A stretch of DNA of 64,000 nucleotides, taken from positions 148,052 through 212,051 of the forward strand of contig NZ_JACHEG010000008.1 of the NCBI RefSeq assembly GCF_014201355.1. Reading direction: 5' to 3'. The notes under the pieces are model-generated. The model was not told where the DNA came from. It saw only the letters and a program-made list of their open reading frames with translations, and made no database searches. Position 1 is the stretch's first letter; each line of letters opens with the position of its first letter. Source of the DNA: Aliirhizobium wenxiniae (lineage in GTDB: Bacteria; Pseudomonadota; Alphaproteobacteria; Rhizobiales; Rhizobiaceae). The position numbers and the translations under genes were made by a program. Shown here in pieces: positions 59,803-64,000 of the stretch.

Positions 59803-60521
59803 TGCAGGAAAACGCACTTCTCGAATTCGTCGGCGTGCATGCCCATTACGGGCCGGTCGAGGCATTGAAATCCGTCGACGTGCATATCCGCACCGGCGAG
59901 ATCGTCAGCCTGATCGGCGCCAATGGCGCCGGCAAGACGACGCTTCTGTCGACCATCTTCGGATCGCCGCGGGCGACCGGTGGCCGCATCCTGCATCGCG
60001 GCGAGGATATTTCCCGCCTGCCGACCAATCGCATTGCCCGCCGCGGCATCGCGCTGGTGCCGGAAGGTCGGCAGATCTATCAGGACATGTCGGTCGAGGA
60101 AAACATAATGATGGGCACGACGCCCATCGGCATGGAGCATTTCAACGAGGACCGGGCGACGATGTTCGAACTGTTTCCGCGCCTGAAGGAACGCCGCAAC
60201 CAGATGGCCGGCACGATGTCGGGTGGTGAACAACAGATGCTGGCGATCGCTCGCGCGATGATGGCACGGCCGGAACTGATCCTCTTTGACGAACCTTCGC
60301 TCGGCCTCGCGCCTCTGGTCGTCAAACGGGTGTTCGAAGTGCTGTCGGAGATTGCCGCCATGGGCAAGACCATTTTCCTGGTCGAGCAGAACGCCAACCA
60401 TGCGCTTAAACTGTCACAGCGGGCCTATGTGATGGTCAACGGACATATCCATCTGTCAGGCGAAAGCGCTGCACTTCTCGACAATGAAGACGTCCGCAAG
60501 GCCTATCTCGGCCTGCATTGA
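59802..60521 (+). CDS. livF: Branched-chain amino acid ABC transporter ATPase LivF
   Basis: A 239-residue ABC ATPase. Walker A GANGAGKTT is at residues 39-47, the Q-loop is in LVPEGRQIYQDMSVEENI, the signature is MSGGEQQMLAIARAM, and Walker B is LILFDEPSLGL. It starts inside TGATG shared with the livG stop. The aldehyde dehydrogenase gene follows 12 bp downstream, so transport and catabolism share a transcript. A decayed relative lies at 43527-44225. Confidence 0.95.
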   Translation: MQENALLEFVGVHAHYGPVEALKSVDVHIRTGEIVSLIGANGAGKTTLLSTIFGSPRATGGRILHRGEDISRLPTNRIARRGIALVPEGRQIYQDMSVEENIMMGTTPIGMEHFNEDRATMFELFPRLKERRNQMAGTMSGGEQQMLAIARAMMARPELILFDEPSLGLAPLVVKRVFEVLSEIAAMGKTIFLVEQNANHALKLSQRAYVMVNGHIHLSGESAALLDNEDVRKAYLGLH

Positions 60522-60533
60522 ACGGAGACCGAC

Positions 60534-61964
60534 ATGCTGCACAAGAACCTGATCGCCGGAGAGTGGATCGCCGGTGATGTCTCCGCCAACATCAATCCCT
60601 CGAATACCGCCGAGGTCGTGGGGGAATACGCCAGCGCCAGCGCCGAGGATGCGCGTAATGCCATTGCGGCCGCAAAGGCGGCCTTGCCTTCATGGTCGCG
60701 TTCGCCCGTTCTCGAACGCCATGCCATATTGAAGCGTACCGGCGACGAAATCCTTGCCCGCAAGGCAGAGCTAGGCGAGCTGCTGGCCCGCGAAGAGGGC
60801 AAGACGTTGCCGGAAGCGATCGGCGAGGTGATCCGCGCCGCGCAGATCTTCGATTTTTTCGCCGGTGAGGTGCTGCGGCTTTCCGGTGAGCTTCTGCCGT
60901 CCGTGCGGCCGGGCGTCGGTGTCGAGATCACCCGCGAACCGGTCGGGGTCGTCGGCATCATCACGCCATGGAACTTTCCAATCGCAATTCCGGCTTGGAA
61001 AATCGCCCCGGCGCTTGCCCATGGCAATACGGTGGTGCTGAAGCCTGCCGATCTGGTGCCCGGATGCGCCTGGGCGCTGGTCGAAATCCTGCATCGGGCC
61101 GGCACACCTGCGGGCGTCATCAATCTCGTCATGGGACGCGGCAGCGTCGTCGGCCAGACATTGCTCGACAGCCCGGATGTCGATGCGCTGACCTTTACCG
61201 GATCGACCGGTACGGGCAAGCGCGTAGCGCTCGCCTCGGTCGAACACAATCGCAAATCCCAGCTGGAGATGGGCGGCAAGAATCCGTTCGTCGTGCTGGA
61301 CGATGCGGATCTCGGTGTCGCCGTCGAGGCCGCCGCCAATTCCTCCTTCTTCTCCACCGGCCAGCGCTGCACCGCGTCGTCGCGGCTGATCGTTACCGAA
61401 GGCATCCATGACCGCTTTGTCTCAGCCCTGACAGAGCGCCTCAAGGGGCTAGTCGTCGACGACGCGCTGAAAAGCGGCACGCATATCGGACCGGTTGTGG
61501 ACGAGAGCCAGCTGAAACAGGATCTCGATTATATCGATATCGGGCTCAAGGAAGGCGCCAACCTCGTCTTCGGCGGCGAACGGATCGAACGCGACACGCG
61601 TGGCTTCTATCTCCAGCCGGCGTTGTTTACCGAAGCCACCAACGACATGCGGATCTCCCGCGAGGAAATTTTTGGTCCCGTCGCCTCGGTAATCCGGGTG
61701 AAGAATTACGACGAAGCACTTAGCGTAGCCAATGATACGCATTTCGGCCTGTCTTCCGGCATCGCCACGACCAGCCTGAAACATGCGGCGCATTTCAAGC
61801 GCAATTCGGAAGCCGGCATGGTGATGGTCAACCTGCCGACCGCCGGTGTCGATTTCCATGTGCCCTTCGGCGGGCGCAAACGGTCTTCGTACGGTCCACG
61901 TGAACAAGGCCGCTATGCTGCCGAATTCTACACGACGGTCAAAACCGCCTACACATCTGCCTGA
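60534..61964 (+). CDS. NAD(P)-dependent aldehyde dehydrogenase (2-oxoglutarate-semialdehyde dehydrogenase-like)
   Basis: A 476-residue aldehyde dehydrogenase. The active-site residues are Asn147 (TPWNFPIAIP), Glu245 (LEMGGKN) and Cys279 (GQRCTASSR); the nucleotide motif is FTGSTGTGKR. The sequence around the Cys and the ending VPFGGRKRSSYGPREQGRYAAEFYT resemble Azospirillum 2-oxoglutarate-semialdehyde dehydrogenases, which also act on other short semialdehydes. It lies directly after livF and 10 bp before etfB, suggesting a catabolic role in the same pathway. Confidence 0.9.
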   Translation: MLHKNLIAGEWIAGDVSANINPSNTAEVVGEYASASAEDARNAIAAAKAALPSWSRSPVLERHAILKRTGDEILARKAELGELLAREEGKTLPEAIGEVIRAAQIFDFFAGEVLRLSGELLPSVRPGVGVEITREPVGVVGIITPWNFPIAIPAWKIAPALAHGNTVVLKPADLVPGCAWALVEILHRAGTPAGVINLVMGRGSVVGQTLLDSPDVDALTFTGSTGTGKRVALASVEHNRKSQLEMGGKNPFVVLDDADLGVAVEAAANSSFFSTGQRCTASSRLIVTEGIHDRFVSALTERLKGLVVDDALKSGTHIGPVVDESQLKQDLDYIDIGLKEGANLVFGGERIERDTRGFYLQPALFTEATNDMRISREEIFGPVASVIRVKNYDEALSVANDTHFGLSSGIATTSLKHAAHFKRNSEAGMVMVNLPTAGVDFHVPFGGRKRSSYGPREQGRYAAEFYTTVKTAYTSA

Positions 61965-61974
61965 GGATAATGCC

Positions 61975-62721
61975 ATGAAAATTTTCGTGCCGGTCAAGCG
62001 AGTCGTCGATTACAACGTGAAGATCCGCGTCAAACCGGATGGCACGGGCGTTGAACTCGCCAATGTGAAGATGTCGATGAACCCGTTCGACGAAATCTCC
62101 GTCGAAGAGGCTCTGCGGCTGAAGGAAGCAGGCAAGGCGGAAGAAGTGGTGGTCGTGTCAATCGGACCGGCCAAGGCGGAAGAAACGCTGCGCACGGCGC
62201 TCGCCATGGGTGCCGATCGCGCCATCCTGATCGAGACCGACGATGCCGTCGAGCCGCTCGCCGTTGCCAAGATCCTGAAGGGCGTCGTCGACGCTGAAGC
62301 GCCTGGCCTGATCATCGTCGGCAAGCAGGCGATCGACGACGACAGCAATCAGACCGGCCAGATGTTGGCGGCTCTGCTCGGCTCTGCACAGGCAACCTTT
62401 GCCTCCAAGATCGAGATCGCCGGCGACAAGGCGACCGTGACCCGCGAGGTCGATGGCGGCTCGCAGACGATCGAGGTCAAGCTTCCAGCCGTCGTCACCA
62501 CCGATCTGCGCCTCAACGAGCCACGCTACGCTTCGCTGCCCAACATCATGAAGGCGAAGAAGAAGCCGCTCGACAAGAAGTCGCCTGCCGATTTCGGCGT
62601 CGATACCGCGCCGCGCCTCAAGGTGCTGAAGACCGAAGAGCCGGGCGGCCGCAAGGCTGGCATCAAGGTCGGGTCGGTTGAAGAGCTGGTTTCCAGCCTC
62701 AAGATCGCCGGCGTGATCTGA
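61975..62721 (+). CDS. etfB: Electron transfer flavoprotein subunit beta
   Basis: A 248-residue ETF beta subunit that binds AMP. Landmarks are KIFVPVKRVVDYNVKIRV, MNPFDEISVEEALRLKE, the conserved GKQAIDDDSNQTGQMLAALL and LNEPRYASLPNIMKAKKK, the recognition loop that contacts partner dehydrogenases. It accepts electrons from flavin dehydrogenases together with EtfA, encoded 25 bp downstream. Confidence 0.97.
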   Translation: MKIFVPVKRVVDYNVKIRVKPDGTGVELANVKMSMNPFDEISVEEALRLKEAGKAEEVVVVSIGPAKAEETLRTALAMGADRAILIETDDAVEPLAVAKILKGVVDAEAPGLIIVGKQAIDDDSNQTGQMLAALLGSAQATFASKIEIAGDKATVTREVDGGSQTIEVKLPAVVTTDLRLNEPRYASLPNIMKAKKKPLDKKSPADFGVDTAPRLKVLKTEEPGGRKAGIKVGSVEELVSSLKIAGVI

Positions 62722-62746
62722 GAACGGAAGACAGGAGACAACAATC

Positions 62747-63676
62747 ATGACCATTCTTCTTCTGGCAGAAAACGACGCATCTGGCCTTTCGGAACAGACC
62801 GCCAAGGCGCTCACCGCTGCATCGAAAATTGGTGGCGACGTGCATGTTCTGGTCGCCGGCGCAGGTGCAAAGGCTGCTGCCGACGCCGCCGCCAAGCTTT
62901 CCGGCGTCTCCAAGGTTCTCGTGGCCGAGGATGCGAGCCTCACCAACAATCTCGCGGAACCGCTGGCCGACCTGATCGTCTCGCTTAGCGCTTCCTATGA
63001 CGTGATCGTCGGACCGGCCACGACGTCCGCCAAGAACGTCCTGCCGCGCGTTGCAGCCCTGCTCGACGTGATGCAGATCTCGGAAATCGTCGAGGTCGTC
63101 TCGGCTGACACGTTCAAGCGCCCGATCTATGCTGGCAACGCCATCCAGACCGTCCAGTCCACCGATGCCAAGAAGGTCATCACCGTGCGCACGGCATCGT
63201 TTGCCGCAGCAGGCGAAGGCGGTTCGGCAGCGGTTGAAACCGTTTCGGCTGCCGGAAATCCGGGTGTATCGAGCTTCGTCTCCGACGCACTCGCCTCGTC
63301 CGAACGCCCTGAACTGACCTCGGCCAAGGTGATCATCTCGGGCGGTCGCGCGCTCGGATCTTCGGAAAAATTCCAGGAGGTCATCCTTCCGGTCGCAGAC
63401 AAGCTGGGTGCAGCCGTCGGCGCATCACGCGCCGCGGTCGATGCCGGTTACGCCCCGAACGACTGGCAGATCGGCCAGACCGGGAAGGTCGTCGCTCCCG
63501 ATCTCTATATCGCGGTCGGCATTTCCGGTGCGATCCAGCACCTCGCCGGTATGAAGGATTCGAAGGTCATCGTCGCCCTCAACACGGACGAGGAAGCCCC
63601 GATCTTCCAGGTCGCAGACTACGGCCTCGTCGGCGATCTGTTCGACATCCTGCCGGAATTTGAGAAGAAGATCTGA
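62747..63676 (+). CDS. etfA: Electron transfer flavoprotein subunit alpha
   Basis: A 309-residue ETF alpha subunit that binds FAD. The C-terminal FAD domain shows VIISGGRALGSSEKF, GASRAAVDAGYAPNDWQIGQTGKVVAPDLYIAVGISGAIQHLAGM and IVALNTDEEAPIFQVADYGLVGD, all diagnostic. With EtfB it carries electrons from acyl-CoA or amino-acid dehydrogenases to ETF-quinone oxidoreductase, whose gene starts 4 bp after its stop. Confidence 0.97.
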   Translation: MTILLLAENDASGLSEQTAKALTAASKIGGDVHVLVAGAGAKAAADAAAKLSGVSKVLVAEDASLTNNLAEPLADLIVSLSASYDVIVGPATTSAKNVLPRVAALLDVMQISEIVEVVSADTFKRPIYAGNAIQTVQSTDAKKVITVRTASFAAAGEGGSAAVETVSAAGNPGVSSFVSDALASSERPELTSAKVIISGGRALGSSEKFQEVILPVADKLGAAVGASRAAVDAGYAPNDWQIGQTGKVVAPDLYIAVGISGAIQHLAGMKDSKVIVALNTDEEAPIFQVADYGLVGDLFDILPEFEKKI

Positions 63677-63680
63677 GGAC

Positions 63681-64000
63681 ATGACCGGGGAGGAACTACC
63701 CGAACGGGAATCGATGCAATTCGACGTCGTGATCGTCGGCGCCGGCCCGGCCGGCCTGTCCGCAGCAATCCGGCTGAAGCAGATCAATCCTGATCTTACC
63801 GTCGTGGTGCTGGAAAAGGGCGCGGAAGTCGGTGCCCATATTCTCTCCGGCGCGGTGGTCGATCCGGTCGGCATCGATGCGCTCATGCCGGGTTGGCAAG
63901 AGGAAGAGGGGCATCCGTTCAAGACCAAGGTCACCGACGACCAGTTCCTGTTCTTAGGGCCAGCAGGCTCCGTCCGACTGCCCAACTTCGCCATGCCGCC
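63681..64000 (+). CDS. Electron transfer flavoprotein-ubiquinone oxidoreductase, 5' part
   Basis: The gene runs off the right edge after about 106 codons. The visible N-terminus has the FAD-binding motif DVVIVGAGPAGLSAAIRLKQ, VVVLEKGAEVGAHILSGAV and then PGWQEEEGHPFKTKVT, matching ETF-QO, which moves electrons from ETF to ubiquinone at the inner membrane. Its C-terminal iron-sulfur domain lies outside the window. GAGG precedes the ATG at 63681. Confidence 0.93.
   Translation, partial: MTGEELPERESMQFDVVIVGAGPAGLSAAIRLKQINPDLTVVVLEKGAEVGAHILSGAVVDPVGIDALMPGWQEEEGHPFKTKVTDDQFLFLGPAGSVRLPNFAMP

Noticed and set aside
58681..59865. Open frame of 394 codons on the minus strand
   Set aside because: It is antisense to livM and livG and has no family features.
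52214..61964. Oxidative galacturonate pathway (uronate dehydrogenase to 2-oxoglutarate semialdehyde dehydrogenase)
   Set aside because: Both end enzymes have relatives here, but the lactone isomerase, cycloisomerase and dehydratase of the middle steps are absent, so the pathway is not supported.
1..64000. CRISPR arrays, insertion sequences, prophage, integrases, tRNA or rRNA genes
   Set aside because: None was recognised when reading both strands. The repeats seen are isolated hairpins or operators, and no transposase-like frame appears.

Overview
The window looks like accessory or catabolic DNA from an alphaproteobacterium, most likely a member of the Rhizobiaceae (Rhizobium/Agrobacterium/Ensifer type). 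The evidence is the high G+C coding style, the ABC, TRAP and IclR/LysR/TetR-rich catabolic layout, a uronate-dehydrogenase-like protein close to the Agrobacterium enzyme, a rhizobial-style PqqA, and cytoplasmic ETF/ETF-QO genes. No rRNA, tRNA, CRISPR array, insertion sequence, integrase or replication gene was recognised. The genus is an inference.

Layout. (1) 1-1803: the start of a formaldehyde-detoxification operon (frmR-frmA, minus strand) with tandem palindromic operators, a decayed glutathionyl-hydroquinone reductase, and an alpha/beta-hydrolase esterase. (2) 1832-9191: small redox genes (LLM flavin enzyme, quinone-oxidoreductase-like MDR protein, ABM monooxygenase, aldo/keto reductase, tautomerase), a LysR regulator and a chemoreceptor. 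(3) 9765-28089: the PQQ region. It holds two different membrane PQQ sugar dehydrogenases, each divergent from its own TetR gene. The second heads a same-strand series gcd-pqqA-yceI-pqqB-pqqC-pqqD-pqqE. Between the two halves lies a plus-strand sugar cluster (MFS transporter, GH3 glycosidase, UPF0303 protein, Gfo/Idh/MocA dehydrogenase, TolB-like propeller). (4) 28110-29450: a decayed chemoreceptor. (5) 29649-42904: an acyl-CoA catabolic locus with a TRAP transporter. Thiolase and class III CoA transferase diverge from SDR, VOC protein, hydratase/3-hydroxyacyl-CoA dehydrogenase fusion, MaoC-type hydratase, DctQM, DctP, a broken esterase, an IclR regulator and an AEC transporter. (6) 42905-45009: a gene graveyard with LysR, LivG and LivF remnants. 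(7) 45010-64000: a long plus-strand catabolic series. It runs atypical SDR, ThDP enzyme, hydantoinase/oxoprolinase A and B, aminotransferase, uronate-dehydrogenase-like protein, FOXRED1-like FAD oxidoreductase, LysR, LivKHMGF importer, aldehyde dehydrogenase, EtfB, EtfA and the start of ETF-quinone oxidoreductase.

How the parts may work together. The PQQ region can make the cofactor and two periplasmic sugar or polyol dehydrogenases that feed ubiquinone. Region 5 reads as uptake of an organic acid by TRAP, activation by CoA transfer, hydration by the MaoC-type enzyme, oxidation by the fusion protein and thiolysis. The crotonase half of the fusion has lost both catalytic glutamates, so the separate MaoC-type hydratase probably does the hydration. 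Region 7 reads as uptake of an amino-acid-like or cyclic-amide compound, ring opening by HyuAB, transamination, ThDP-dependent cleavage, aldehyde oxidation, and electron delivery from a flavoprotein through ETF. The substrates of regions 5 and 7 are not identifiable from sequence alone. Three of the decayed genes or gene groups (thiolase, chemoreceptor, LivGF) have an intact homologue elsewhere in the same 64 kb.
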